Positions 40,669-49,440 of a stretch of DNA of 64,000 bases are shown here, piece after piece. The notes under the pieces are model-generated. The model did no database searches. It saw only the letters and a program-made list of their open reading frames with translations, and had not been told where the DNA came from. The number at the start of each line of letters is the position of its first letter. The stretch's first letter is position 1. A program made the position numbers and the translations under genes. The DNA is from Epsilonproteobacteria bacterium tcs-49 (GTDB lineage Bacteria; Campylobacterota; Campylobacteria; Campylobacterales; Sulfurovaceae), in assembly GCA_002049495.1 (NCBI GenBank), contig LLYS01000004.1:147599-211598 (forward strand). Direction: 5' to 3'.

Positions 40669-42099
40669 ATGGAAACACTCTCAAATCTCGATATTGAAAA
40701 GGCGGTACTAAGCAGTATCATCTACGACTCTTCCATCTATGAAGAGATCGCGAGCATACTCAAACCCAAAGATTTTTACCACCCCTTTCACGTCAATCTT
40801 TTCAAAGCGATGGAGCACCTTTTCAAACAGGACAAACCCATCGACGAATTCTTTTTAAAAGAGTATCTGGAGGGGCAAAAGCAGTTTGACGAAGCCGATT
40901 TTTTAGAACTTTTATCAACCAACGCCGTGATCAATACCAAAGCGTATATTGCCCAGATCAAAGAGCTTTCGATCAAGCGCGAACTGATCCGCCTCTCCAC
41001 CGATATCAAAAAGCTCACCGTCGAAGAGGAGCACCCCAGCAGCGACTTGATGGATGAGATTGAGCAAAAGCTGTATAAGATCACCCAGGACAATATCACC
41101 GAGGATTTTAAAGATTCCGATCTCATGGTCAAGGATACGCTGGATTTTATCCAGGAGATGAAAGCCAGGGGCAACTCCAAACTTATCGGCGTGGATACGG
41201 GCTTTCGCGCGCTCAATGATAAAACCTCGGGCTTCGGGGCGGGGGATCTGGTCATCCTTGCCGCGCGTCCGGCGATGGGGAAGACGGCGCTTGTGCTCAA
41301 TATGGCGCTCAAAGCGATCATGCGGGGCGAAGGGGCCGCGGTCTTTTCTCTGGAGATGCCCGCGGAGCAGTTGATGCTGCGTATGCTGAGTATCCACACC
41401 TCCATCCCTTTGCAGGATCTGCGGGTGGGCAACCTCACCGATGAGCAGTGGACGCGCCTAAGCAGCGCCAGCGACGAGATGAGCAAAAGCAAACTTTTTG
41501 TCGACGACGACGGTTTCGCCACGATCCACCACGTACGTACCAAATTGCGAAAACTCAAATCCAAACACCCCGAAATCTCCGTAGCGGTGATCGATTACCT
41601 GCAGCTGATGACCGGCGAGGGCAGTGAAAGCCGCCAGCAAGAGATCAGTGAAGTCTCCCGGGGACTGAAGCTGCTGGCCAGGGAGCTGGAGATCCCCATC
41701 ATCGCCCTTTCACAGCTCAACCGCGGGTTGGAAGCCAGGGAGAATAAGCGCCCTATGCTCAGCGACTTGCGGGAATCGGGGGCGATTGAGCAGGACGCGG
41801 ATATCATCCTCTTTGTCTACCGCGACGACGTCTACCGCGAAGCCAAGGAGAAAGAGAAGGAGATGAAAGCCAAAGCCGAGGGCAAGGAGTACAACAGCGA
41901 TTTCAAGAAAAAAGCCGAAGAGGATGCGGAGATCATCGTCGGCAAGCAAAGAAACGGTCCTACGGGGACGGTGAATCTGGTCTTTCAAAAGAAGTTCACG
42001 CGCTTTGTGGATGAGGAAAATGCCAACGGTCCCGATATCGAGATCGAGTATGAAAATATCGATACCAAAGAGGGCTCGATCGAGGTTCCTCCCATCTAA
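40669..42099 (+). CDS. dnaB: Replicative DNA helicase DnaB
   Basis: 476 residues from the ATG at 40669 (METLSNLDIEKAVLSSI), the normal start; longer reading would lie within ispG. The N-terminal helical domain ends near residue 130, then a linker and the RecA-like core: Walker A ILAARPAMGKTALVLNMA, Walker B VAVIDYLQLM, ISRGLK-type SEVSRGLKLLARELEIP, and LRESGAIEQDADIILFVYR. A 30-residue Glu/Lys-rich insert (AKEKEKEMKAKAEGKEY) sits before the C-terminal beta strand. The stop is three bases from comEC. Confidence 0.97.
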   Translation: METLSNLDIEKAVLSSIIYDSSIYEEIASILKPKDFYHPFHVNLFKAMEHLFKQDKPIDEFFLKEYLEGQKQFDEADFLELLSTNAVINTKAYIAQIKELSIKRELIRLSTDIKKLTVEEEHPSSDLMDEIEQKLYKITQDNITEDFKDSDLMVKDTLDFIQEMKARGNSKLIGVDTGFRALNDKTSGFGAGDLVILAARPAMGKTALVLNMALKAIMRGEGAAVFSLEMPAEQLMLRMLSIHTSIPLQDLRVGNLTDEQWTRLSSASDEMSKSKLFVDDDGFATIHHVRTKLRKLKSKHPEISVAVIDYLQLMTGEGSESRQQEISEVSRGLKLLARELEIPIIALSQLNRGLEARENKRPMLSDLRESGAIEQDADIILFVYRDDVYREAKEKEKEMKAKAEGKEYNSDFKKKAEEDAEIIVGKQRNGPTGTVNLVFQKKFTRFVDEENANGPDIEIEYENIDTKEGSIEVPPI

Positions 42100-42102
42100 G
42101 CC

Positions 42103-43335
42103 ATGACCCTGCAACCCGCCGCACTGATCCAGAGTAAAAAGCAGTGGGGCGGGTTTATAGTTTTTACTCTCTTCGCAGCTTCGATCCAGCTGCTTTTTTA
42201 CTACCAGGATTACAAAGAGTTCATAAGCAAGGAGCGCCACAAACGCTACGCCACCGTTTTGAACCACTATGAGAAAAAAGATTACCAGGTGCTGAAACTG
42301 CAAAGCGGCAAGCTGCGCTTTTATACCACCACGAGACAAAACTTCGGCGATCTTAGCGGCGACCGCATCGCGCTGCTGCTTTTTCCCAAAAACGCCGATA
42401 TCGGTTTTGACGATTACCTGGACAGCTTTTACACCCCCTCCTATATCCTCCAAAGCTACCCGCAAAACGATCCGATCAAAGAGTTTTTCACCTCCCAGCA
42501 CGCCGACAACCCGCTTTTCCAAGAACTTTACGGCGCCCTGTTTCTGGCTACTCCCGTTTCAAAGGAGCTGCGCGAACTGGTAGCGACCTTTGGCATCAGC
42601 CACCTCATCGCCCTCAGCGGCTTTCACCTCAGCCTGCTTTCGGCGATTTTGTATTTTCTTTTAAAGCCGCTTTACCGACCGCTGCAGCAAAACTACTTCC
42701 CCCACCGGCAAGCGCTCAAAGATTTGGGACTGGTGGCCGCCCTTTTGCTGGGCGGCTATCTCTACCTGACCGACTTTCCCCCCTCTTTGGTGCGCTCCTA
42801 CGCGATGTTTCTCACGGGGTGGCTTTGCGTAATCAGCGGGGTTTCGATCCTAAGCTACGGGTTTTTGGCTTTCGTGGTTTTGGCACTGCTTGCTATCGAC
42901 GTGCGCCTTGCCTTTTCTTTAGGGTTTTTCTTCAGCGTCTCGGGGGTGTTTTATATCTATCTTTTACTGGATTGGCTCAAAGAGAGAAACAGGTGGCTAC
43001 TCACCCTCGCGATCACCTTTTGGACCTTTTTGGCGATGCTGCCCGTAGCACACTACTTCTTTGGCGCCACCTCGCCCTGGCAGCTGCTCTCGCCGCTGCT
43101 GACGCTGCTGTTTACGATCTTTTACCCCCTGGCGCTTGCGCTGCATCTGCTTGGCTTGGGATCGGGGATGGAGTTTACCCTGCCACAGAACCCGACGCAA
43201 ACGCAGGTCTATACCCCGCAGTGGTTTTTTTACGCCTATCTGCTGCTATCCTTGCTTGCGATCAAGGATCGCTTCAAGCCGCTGCTGCTGTTGGCGGCTC
43301 TTGGCTTTGGAAGCTATCTGTTTATTCTAAAATGA
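42103..43335 (+). CDS. comEC: ComEC/Rec2-like competence membrane protein
   Basis: 410 residues with about ten hydrophobic segments. The core motif GISHLIALSGFHLSLLSAILYFLLKP near residue 165 is the competence domain signature. An N-terminal helix and soluble region (residues 15-120) resemble the OB-fold part. The C-terminal metallo-beta-lactamase domain of longer ComEC proteins is missing, as in Helicobacter and Campylobacter. It would form the channel for single-stranded DNA uptake. It follows dnaB and converges on a dioxygenase gene with a 14-bp overlap. Confidence 0.88.
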   Translation: MTLQPAALIQSKKQWGGFIVFTLFAASIQLLFYYQDYKEFISKERHKRYATVLNHYEKKDYQVLKLQSGKLRFYTTTRQNFGDLSGDRIALLLFPKNADIGFDDYLDSFYTPSYILQSYPQNDPIKEFFTSQHADNPLFQELYGALFLATPVSKELRELVATFGISHLIALSGFHLSLLSAILYFLLKPLYRPLQQNYFPHRQALKDLGLVAALLLGGYLYLTDFPPSLVRSYAMFLTGWLCVISGVSILSYGFLAFVVLALLAIDVRLAFSLGFFFSVSGVFYIYLLLDWLKERNRWLLTLAITFWTFLAMLPVAHYFFGATSPWQLLSPLLTLLFTIFYPLALALHLLGLGSGMEFTLPQNPTQTQVYTPQWFFYAYLLLSLLAIKDRFKPLLLLAALGFGSYLFILK

Positions 43336-44065
43336 TCTCTTTATATTTGGCGCTTCTGGTGTTTTTCAGCGGCTTGTTGCCCATGGCGCGCACGGTGTAG
43401 ACAAAGGAGATTTTGGGTTCGAAGGTGCTGTTTTTGCCCGCGGCGTGCAGGGTTTTGCAGTGAAAAAGCACCACGTCCCCCTTGTTGAGCTCATAATGTA
43501 CCTTTTTTGCGATGAGCTCTCTGTTTTGGGGCAGATCTTCACGGAAGCGGATCTTTTCATCAAACTGTTCGGGGGCAAAACTCATTTTATGCGACCCGGG
43601 GATAAACTCCAACACGCCGTTGTCCAGGGTTTCACTGTCAAGGGCGAGCCATACGCTGATCAATTCATCGGTTTGGAAATCCCAATAGCGCATATCCTGA
43701 TGCCACTCGGTCCGCGATGTTTCGGTGGGCATTTTGGTCATGATGGAGTTGTGATGTGCCAGCGTCAGTACGGGGGTGTGGCCAAGCAGCTGCTTTAAAA
43801 CGGGACGGATCTTTTTTTCACGCATCCACGTGGCAAAAACCTTGTCCCGGTCATACACTTGCCGTAAACGGCGCAGCGTGGGTTCTTTGCTGTGAAAACG
43901 CAAGTACTGCTGCTCCGTTTCCACGGGTTCTTGCATAGCAGCAATATGCTCTTTTGCCTTTGCTTTAATAGCATCACACAACTGCGCTTTGGCAAAATCT
44001 CTTAAAAGTAAAAAGCCGTTTTCATCAAAAAATTCGATCTGTTCCTGGGTTAGTCTCACTCTCAT
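43322..44065 (-). CDS. Phytanoyl-CoA dioxygenase (PhyH) family protein
   Basis: 247 residues, Fe(II)/2-oxoglutarate oxygenase. The metal triad is H122 and D124 in TEWHQDMRYWD and H207 in LHAAGKN; GVLEFIPGSHKMSF is the PhyH signature strand. It lacks the EctD motif, so it is not a second ectoine hydroxylase. PhyH proteins act on many small molecules and the substrate cannot be told. A -10-like site lies upstream at about 44095. Confidence 0.85.
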   Translation of the reverse strand: MRVRLTQEQIEFFDENGFLLLRDFAKAQLCDAIKAKAKEHIAAMQEPVETEQQYLRFHSKEPTLRRLRQVYDRDKVFATWMREKKIRPVLKQLLGHTPVLTLAHHNSIMTKMPTETSRTEWHQDMRYWDFQTDELISVWLALDSETLDNGVLEFIPGSHKMSFAPEQFDEKIRFREDLPQNRELIAKKVHYELNKGDVVLFHCKTLHAAGKNSTFEPKISFVYTVRAMGNKPLKNTRSAKYKEIILE

Positions 44066-44134
44066 CTTTCTTTATCGTTCTGGATTGTTTTATTGTATGC
44101 AATTTTAGCATAGTTTGCAGCGGTTTTTTCGCTT

Positions 44135-45238
44135 TTATTCAAATCCGTAGAGTTCACGGTAGCGCTTCAGGGCGTAGCGGTCGCTCATCCCCGCGATATA
44201 ATCGGCGATCACGCGCTTTGGATTGCGGTGGCTTTGCTGTCGGAGGAAAAACTTTTCGGGCAACAAGGTAGCATCCTGGCTGAAAGCGTCAAAAAGCTTT
44301 TCGATGCACTGCTTGCCCCCGAACATTTTTGAGCTGATATGTTCATGGCGGTAGAGTTTGTGAAACATCAACTTTTTCAACTTTTTTATCTTCGTGGCAA
44401 GCTCCGGTTCAAACCCCACGGGCAACGCCTCCTTCGCATCTATCGTCGCGCATTGGACCCCCTCTTGCGTATTGGGAGCAGAGTGGTTCAAAAACGCCGT
44501 GACCAATACCCGTATCAGCGTACTGACAAAGCGGTAGCGGTACAACTCATCCCCCACGTCCAAGCCCTCTGCACTGACCTTTTTATGCACCTCCCGCGCC
44601 AGTTCGCTTTCAAAAAGCTGCTCAAAAGTGATCAATCCGTATTTGACGCCGTCGTCGATATCGTGGCTTATATACGCGATCTCGTCGGCATGATCGACGA
44701 TCACCGCTTCGATGCTGGGGTGTTTGTCCAGATCGAAGCGCTCATCCAAAAGTGCGGGGATAAAGGACTTTCTATAGGGTTGGGAGTGTTTCAAAATCCC
44801 CTCCAAGGTCGCAAAGGTCAAATCCAATCCGTCGAAGTTGGGGTAGCGCTTCTCCAGTGCCGTGACGACGCGGAAGGATTGGAAATTGTGTTCAAACCCG
44901 TTTGCACACCCCGCATTTTTCATACAGCGATCCAGGGTATCGCCGCCTACGTGGCCAAAGGGCGTATGCCCAAGATCGTGTGCCAGGGCGATGGTTTCGG
45001 CCAGTGTATCGTTGTAGCCAAGCTCTTTGCACAGGGTTCTGGCGATCTGGCTCACTTCCAGCGAGTGGGTCAGGCGGGTGCGGAAGTAATCGCCGTGGTG
45101 GTTGATAAACACTTGCGTTTTATACTCCAGGCGGCGGAAACTGCTGCAGTGGATCACCCGGTCGCGGTCTCTTGAATAGGGATCCCTAAAATCCTCCGTC
45201 GTGGAGTAAAAACGCCGCTCAGCCCTCCTGCGTGACAT
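44135..45238 (-). CDS. dgt: Deoxyguanosinetriphosphate triphosphohydrolase-like protein
   Basis: HD-domain dNTPase that splits dNTPs into nucleoside and triphosphate. 367 residues from the ATG at 45238, preceded by AGGGGGA; another ATG three bases earlier and one 12 codons earlier are possible. RVIHCSSFRRLEYKTQVF opens the domain; metal ligands are in RLTHSLEVSQIAR, ALAHDLGHTPFGHVG and the later HADEIAYISHDIDDG. It overlaps the upstream YihY gene by 20 bp. Confidence 0.93.
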   Translation of the reverse strand: MSRRRAERRFYSTTEDFRDPYSRDRDRVIHCSSFRRLEYKTQVFINHHGDYFRTRLTHSLEVSQIARTLCKELGYNDTLAETIALAHDLGHTPFGHVGGDTLDRCMKNAGCANGFEHNFQSFRVVTALEKRYPNFDGLDLTFATLEGILKHSQPYRKSFIPALLDERFDLDKHPSIEAVIVDHADEIAYISHDIDDGVKYGLITFEQLFESELAREVHKKVSAEGLDVGDELYRYRFVSTLIRVLVTAFLNHSAPNTQEGVQCATIDAKEALPVGFEPELATKIKKLKKLMFHKLYRHEHISSKMFGGKQCIEKLFDAFSQDATLLPEKFFLRQQSHRNPKRVIADYIAGMSDRYALKRYRELYGFE

Positions 45239-46007
45239 CATCGTCCCCCTTGTATCGATCTTGTAAAATAGCACACATCTTCAACCCGTACAGATAGATG
45301 ATCCAGGAAACGTAAAGCCACAAAAAGAAAAAGAGCAATACGCTGAAAGAACCGTACAGGGAGGTATAGGCTTTGTTGTACATGACGTAATACACAAACA
45401 GCAGCTTGGTAATATACCAGATACCCGAGCTGATAAAGGAGCTGATAAAAACCGCTTTGTATAAAATCACCTCCGTCGTAGAGATCTTGTAGCCTACGAA
45501 AAAGGTTGCCCACACGATCAGATAGGGAAAGATTTGAAACAGATCAAACCCCGTAAAGGTTTGCAAATAGGTGGAGATATAGATAGCGATCCCCAGCGCG
45601 ATGGGCATCAGCGTGATAAAGGTCCAGTAGGTTGAGAGCATACTCCAGATACTTTTTTTGCGCACCTTGAAAATCTTGGCCACCACATATTCGTAATTGT
45701 CAAAAAACATGGCGCTGGCAAAGAGGGCGTATACGATCCCAAACACGCCCATGGTCGAAGAGTTTTGCAAAAACATATCGATATACCCCGAAAGCTGTTC
45801 ACCCCTGACGGGGATAACGTTGTTGAGCAAAAAGGTTTTGATCTGTTCGTAGTTGCTTTTAAAGCTGGGAAGACTGGTGATGATCGACATCCCAATCATC
45901 ATCAGCGGGATAAGTGAAAAGATGGTGTAAAAGCTCAGGCTCGACGCAAAATAGGTCAACTCATCCTCAAAGAGTTTTTCCAAAAAGCGCCAAGCCTTTT
46001 GAAACAA
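45219..46007 (-). CDS. YihY/UPF0761 family inner membrane protein
   Basis: 262 residues with six hydrophobic segments and the family start FASSLSFYTIFSLIPLMMIGMSI. SSLSFYTIFSLIP and LFFFLWLYVSWIIYLYG are conserved blocks. Sometimes annotated as RNase BN, which is incorrect; the function is unknown. The start is TTG, two bases after the glcD stop. Confidence 0.87.
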   Translation of the reverse strand: MFQKAWRFLEKLFEDELTYFASSLSFYTIFSLIPLMMIGMSIITSLPSFKSNYEQIKTFLLNNVIPVRGEQLSGYIDMFLQNSSTMGVFGIVYALFASAMFFDNYEYVVAKIFKVRKKSIWSMLSTYWTFITLMPIALGIAIYISTYLQTFTGFDLFQIFPYLIVWATFFVGYKISTTEVILYKAVFISSFISSGIWYITKLLFVYYVMYNKAYTSLYGSFSVLLFFFLWLYVSWIIYLYGLKMCAILQDRYKGDDDVTQEG

Positions 46008-46009
46008 AA

Positions 46010-47398
46010 CTAAATTCCCATCTTCCCGGGATTGAGTATTCCCTTGGGGTCAAAGGCGTGTTTGATGCGCCTAAACAGCTCCAACTCCGCTTCGCTGAAA
46101 GCCATGGGCATAAACTCCGCTTTTGCCAAACCGATACCGTGTTCTCCGCTGAGCGTGCCCTCCAGATCCACGGTAGCTTGAAAAATCTCCTCGATCGCTT
46201 TATGACCGCGTTCGAGCTGCTGCGGGTCGTTTCCGTCTTTGACCATGACGTTGGTGTGAACGTTGCCGTCACCGGTGTGGCCGAAGCAGGGAACGTTGAC
46301 GTCATATTTGCCCGCGATCTCGTAAATCTTTGTGAGCAGTTGGGGCAGTTTACTGCGCGGTACGGTGATATCTTCATTGAGCTTTTTATTGCCATACACC
46401 GCCAAAGAGGGGCTGGCGTTTCGTCTGGCAAACCACAGATCCGCCGCTTCGTTTTCATCCGCGGCGATTTTGAATTCGCCGCAGCCGTTGGCGTCGAAGG
46501 AGGCTTTGATGATATCGAGCTGCGCGTCAAGTTCCTGCTCGCTGTTGCCGTCCACATCGGTAATGAGGATCGCCCCCGCGTCCTTTGGCAACCCTTTGGC
46601 GAACTTTTGCTCCACCGCCTGGATGGTGAGCTTGTCCAAAAACTCCATCGCCACGGGTGTAACCCCGCCGGCCATGGTTTTATACACCGCATCCATCGCT
46701 TCCGTGACCGTAGGGAAGATCCCCATAGCCGTCTTTTTCATCTTGGGCTTGGCGATAAGTTTGAGCGTGATCTCGGTCATCACCGCAAGGCTGCCCTCGC
46801 TTGCGGTGAGTATCCCCGCGACGTTAAAGCCCGCCACGTCCTTGATCGTCTTTTTCCCCGCGCGGATCACTTCTCCGTTTGGCAGTACCGCCCGCAGAGC
46901 CATGACGTAATCTTTGGTGATCCCGTATTTTGCCGCGCGCATCCCGCCGGCGTTTTCGCTGACGTTGCCGCCGATGGTGGAGTACTCCTGACTAGCCGGA
47001 TCCGGCGGATAAAAAAGCCCCACCTCCTCCACCGCTTTTTGCAGCTCCATATTCAGCACCCCGGGCTGGACCCGCGCGACCATATTTTGCATATCGATCT
47101 CTAAAATTTGATTCATATGCCGCTGCATCGCCAGCACGATTCCGCCGCTTGCGGGCAGGGATCCGCCGGTAAAGCCGCTTCCCGCACCCCTGGTCGTAAC
47201 GGCGATCCCCTTTTCGTTGCAGTAGCGGAGGATATTTTGCACATCCTCCTCGTTTCGGGGAAACAGTACCGCTTCGGGTTCATAACGCTGGCGTGTCGCG
47301 TCGTAGCAGTAGGCGATCAAATGCGCTTTGTCGCTGGCAACGTTCTCCTTCCCGATCAGTTTTTCAAACCGGTTTAAATCCTCTTGCTGCAGTTGCAT
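46010..47398 (-). CDS. glcD: Glycolate/lactate oxidase-type FAD subunit (GlcD)
   Basis: 462 residues from the ATG at 47398, which follows the upstream stop by one base with GGAGAG as SD. The PCMH FAD domain shows VTTRGAGSGFTGGSLPASGG and STIGGNVSENAGGMRAAKYG; the FAD-oxidase C-domain has CFGHTGDGNVHTN and GEHGIGLAKAEFM. It oxidises a 2-hydroxy acid (glycolate or D-lactate) and passes electrons onward. The GlcE and GlcF partners are not adjacent. Confidence 0.9.
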   Translation of the reverse strand: MQLQQEDLNRFEKLIGKENVASDKAHLIAYCYDATRQRYEPEAVLFPRNEEDVQNILRYCNEKGIAVTTRGAGSGFTGGSLPASGGIVLAMQRHMNQILEIDMQNMVARVQPGVLNMELQKAVEEVGLFYPPDPASQEYSTIGGNVSENAGGMRAAKYGITKDYVMALRAVLPNGEVIRAGKKTIKDVAGFNVAGILTASEGSLAVMTEITLKLIAKPKMKKTAMGIFPTVTEAMDAVYKTMAGGVTPVAMEFLDKLTIQAVEQKFAKGLPKDAGAILITDVDGNSEQELDAQLDIIKASFDANGCGEFKIAADENEAADLWFARRNASPSLAVYGNKKLNEDITVPRSKLPQLLTKIYEIAGKYDVNVPCFGHTGDGNVHTNVMVKDGNDPQQLERGHKAIEEIFQATVDLEGTLSGEHGIGLAKAEFMPMAFSEAELELFRRIKHAFDPKGILNPGKMGI

Positions 47399-47399
47399 C

Positions 47400-48131
47400 T
47401 TACTCTCCAAGCATCTCTAGGTAATATCTGTCGTAATTGATCTCAAAATCCAGCTCCTCATCCAAAATCTCCGCTTTGACCACGGCATACACCGTTTCGA
47501 GCAGATCCACCGCTCCGTTGGTCTCGATCTTTTCAAAGCGCATGAAAAAGGGCAGCTGTCTGGGACCGTAACTATCGATCTCTTCGACCGAAAGGACTTG
47601 GAAACTGTTTACATCCACCACGTAACCCATATCCGCCGCAACGATATATACCAATCCCACGGCATGTTGGTGGCAATAGTTTTGGATACTTTCCTTTGAG
47701 GGCATCTTGTCCCCGTCAACCATCAGTTGAAAAGCCAGCAAATCGGAGTTGATAAACTCCAACTGTTCGTAACGGCTTTGCACCTCTTTATAGGTCCCTC
47801 CGTTGGGGGCGATCAGCAAACTTCTGTTATAGAGATATCCCATTATCACCTCATCGCCGACGGAAGGTTTTGTGGCGATGGCGGGAAGGCGCTCATTGTG
47901 GATATAGCGCTCATTGGTTATTTTCAACCTGTCGCCGCCCAAAGCCACAACCGTGGTCAAAATCGCTTCATGGGTTTTGTCGAACTTGTGCAGTACAACG
48001 CCGCTGACGCCTTTGACATACTTTTTACTCACCTGGATCGTATCCCCCGAAACGGCGAGGATTTCGGCTCTGCTTTGCGCGATGGCAAAGAGGCTACTCA
48101 GCGAAAAAAGCAAAACAAAAATTATTTTCAT
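47400..48131 (-). CDS. Secreted PgbA-like protein
   Basis: 243 residues with a signal peptide (MKIIFVLLFSLSSLFAIAQS). The mature part starts with AEILAVSGDTIQVSKKYVKGVSGVVLHKF and resembles the N-terminal domain of Helicobacter plasminogen-binding protein PgbA; the lysine-rich C-terminal region that binds plasminogen in Helicobacter is absent. In a free-living relative the role is likely different and unknown. It is in one unit with glcD. Confidence 0.72.
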   Translation of the reverse strand: MKIIFVLLFSLSSLFAIAQSRAEILAVSGDTIQVSKKYVKGVSGVVLHKFDKTHEAILTTVVALGGDRLKITNERYIHNERLPAIATKPSVGDEVIMGYLYNRSLLIAPNGGTYKEVQSRYEQLEFINSDLLAFQLMVDGDKMPSKESIQNYCHQHAVGLVYIVAADMGYVVDVNSFQVLSVEEIDSYGPRQLPFFMRFEKIETNGAVDLLETVYAVVKAEILDEELDFEINYDRYYLEMLGE

Positions 48132-48197
48132 ACATTTTTACCTTTAGGGTATCTTTAATTTTCTTTGAAAGTGTCGATATTTTCGATTAATGAGATA

Positions 48198-48219
48198 ATT
48201 ATATCACAATTGGTATAAT
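48198..48219. promoter_or_regulatory. Divergent promoters for the pgbA-like and M23 genes
   Basis: Minus strand: TGATATAAT with its hexamer at 48198-48203. Plus strand: TGGTATAAT with its hexamer at 48214-48219. They point away from each other and are only ten bases apart, so they may compete. Confidence 0.65.
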
Positions 48220-48244
48220 GACAAATAAAAAGTGAAGGATACGT

Positions 48245-49438
48245 GTGCGTTTTCTATTGACAATACTACTTTTTCTATCGACGCTCAGCGCTTTGGAGGT
48301 AAAAAGCGGTTACTGGAAAAGCGGGGAAACCCTGCTAACCTTTTTTGAAAAGCACAAGATCCCCCAAAAACTTTATTACAATTTAAAAAAACTGGATCAA
48401 GAACTCTGTGCGGAGATCTATGCGGGAGCCCGCTACTTCATGTCCTATGAGAAGGACAGACTCACCGAAGTACTCATCCCCATCAGCGAAGATATGCAGA
48501 TCAAGATTTACCGTGAAAAGGGAGAGTTCCGATTTACGACGATCCCCATCTCCTATACCACCGTACACGACTCTTTCGTTATCGAATTGCAAAACTCGCC
48601 CTACTACGACATCGTCAAGCATACGGGACTAAAAGATCTTGCCGACGAATTTGTCGCTATCTATAAAAACAGTATCGATTTTTCCAGAAGTATCCGCAGG
48701 GGCGACAAACTGGTGATCAGCTACAGCCAGAATATGCGCCTGGGCAAACCCCACGGCAACCCCAAAATCGAAACGGCGATGATTGAGACCAATAAGCGTC
48801 CCCACTATCTTTTTAACTACAAAAGCCGCTACTTCAACGAAGACGGCAAGGAGATCGAGGGCTTTACCATGCTGCGCCCGGTGCGCAACTCCTGGATCAG
48901 TTCCCGCTTTACCAAAAAGCGCTGGCACCCGATCCTGAAACGCTACCGCGCCCACCTGGGCGTGGACTACGCTGCAAACCGCGGGACACCGATCCGAGCC
49001 GCCGCCAGCGGCAAAGTGATCCACAAGGGGCGCAAAGGGGGATACGGCAACACTATCATTATCTCCCACCGTTCGGGCTTCCGTACGCTGTATGCGCATA
49101 TGAAGGGATATAAGCGCGGTATCTACCGAGGCAAATATGTCAAACGGGGCCAAATCATCGGTTACGTCGGTTCCACGGGACTAAGCACCGGACCGCACCT
49201 GCACTTCGGCCTTTACAAACGCGGCGCTCCCATCAACCCCCTGCACGTGGTCAAAGTGGCGCGGACAAAACTCAAAGGCAAAGAGAAGCAGAAGTTTAAA
49301 ACGGTACTGCAGGAGTATAAGACGCAGATCAAGCAGATCATCGCTTCAAAAGCGACGCCGAAACATATCGACATCCTCGAAGACGGCGATTATATCACCG
49401 AAGTCAAAGTCGCCAGCGCGGCGCAGATGGTCAACTGA
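48245..49438 (+). CDS. M23 family metallopeptidase (Csd/HdpA-like DD-endopeptidase)
   Basis: 397 residues with a signal peptide ending near residue 17. The C-terminal LytM domain has the zinc and catalytic set H237xxxD241 (HLGVDYA), H285 (YAH) and H318-x-H320 (PHLHFG). The N-terminal 200 residues match the inhibitory region of Helicobacter Csd3/HdpA, which trims peptidoglycan peptides and shapes the cell. GTG start with GAAGGA six bases upstream. Confidence 0.9.
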   Translation: MRFLLTILLFLSTLSALEVKSGYWKSGETLLTFFEKHKIPQKLYYNLKKLDQELCAEIYAGARYFMSYEKDRLTEVLIPISEDMQIKIYREKGEFRFTTIPISYTTVHDSFVIELQNSPYYDIVKHTGLKDLADEFVAIYKNSIDFSRSIRRGDKLVISYSQNMRLGKPHGNPKIETAMIETNKRPHYLFNYKSRYFNEDGKEIEGFTMLRPVRNSWISSRFTKKRWHPILKRYRAHLGVDYAANRGTPIRAAASGKVIHKGRKGGYGNTIIISHRSGFRTLYAHMKGYKRGIYRGKYVKRGQIIGYVGSTGLSTGPHLHFGLYKRGAPINPLHVVKVARTKLKGKEKQKFKTVLQEYKTQIKQIIASKATPKHIDILEDGDYITEVKVASAAQMVN

Positions 49439-49440
49439 AC

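Noticed and set aside
43322..44065. A second ectoine hydroxylase
   Set aside because: It has the PhyH metal triad but lacks the FxWHSDFETWH signature and the flanking EctD blocks.
45219..46007. Annotation as ribonuclease BN
   Set aside because: YihY-family proteins were named RNase BN in error; the sequence has only membrane helices and no nuclease motif.
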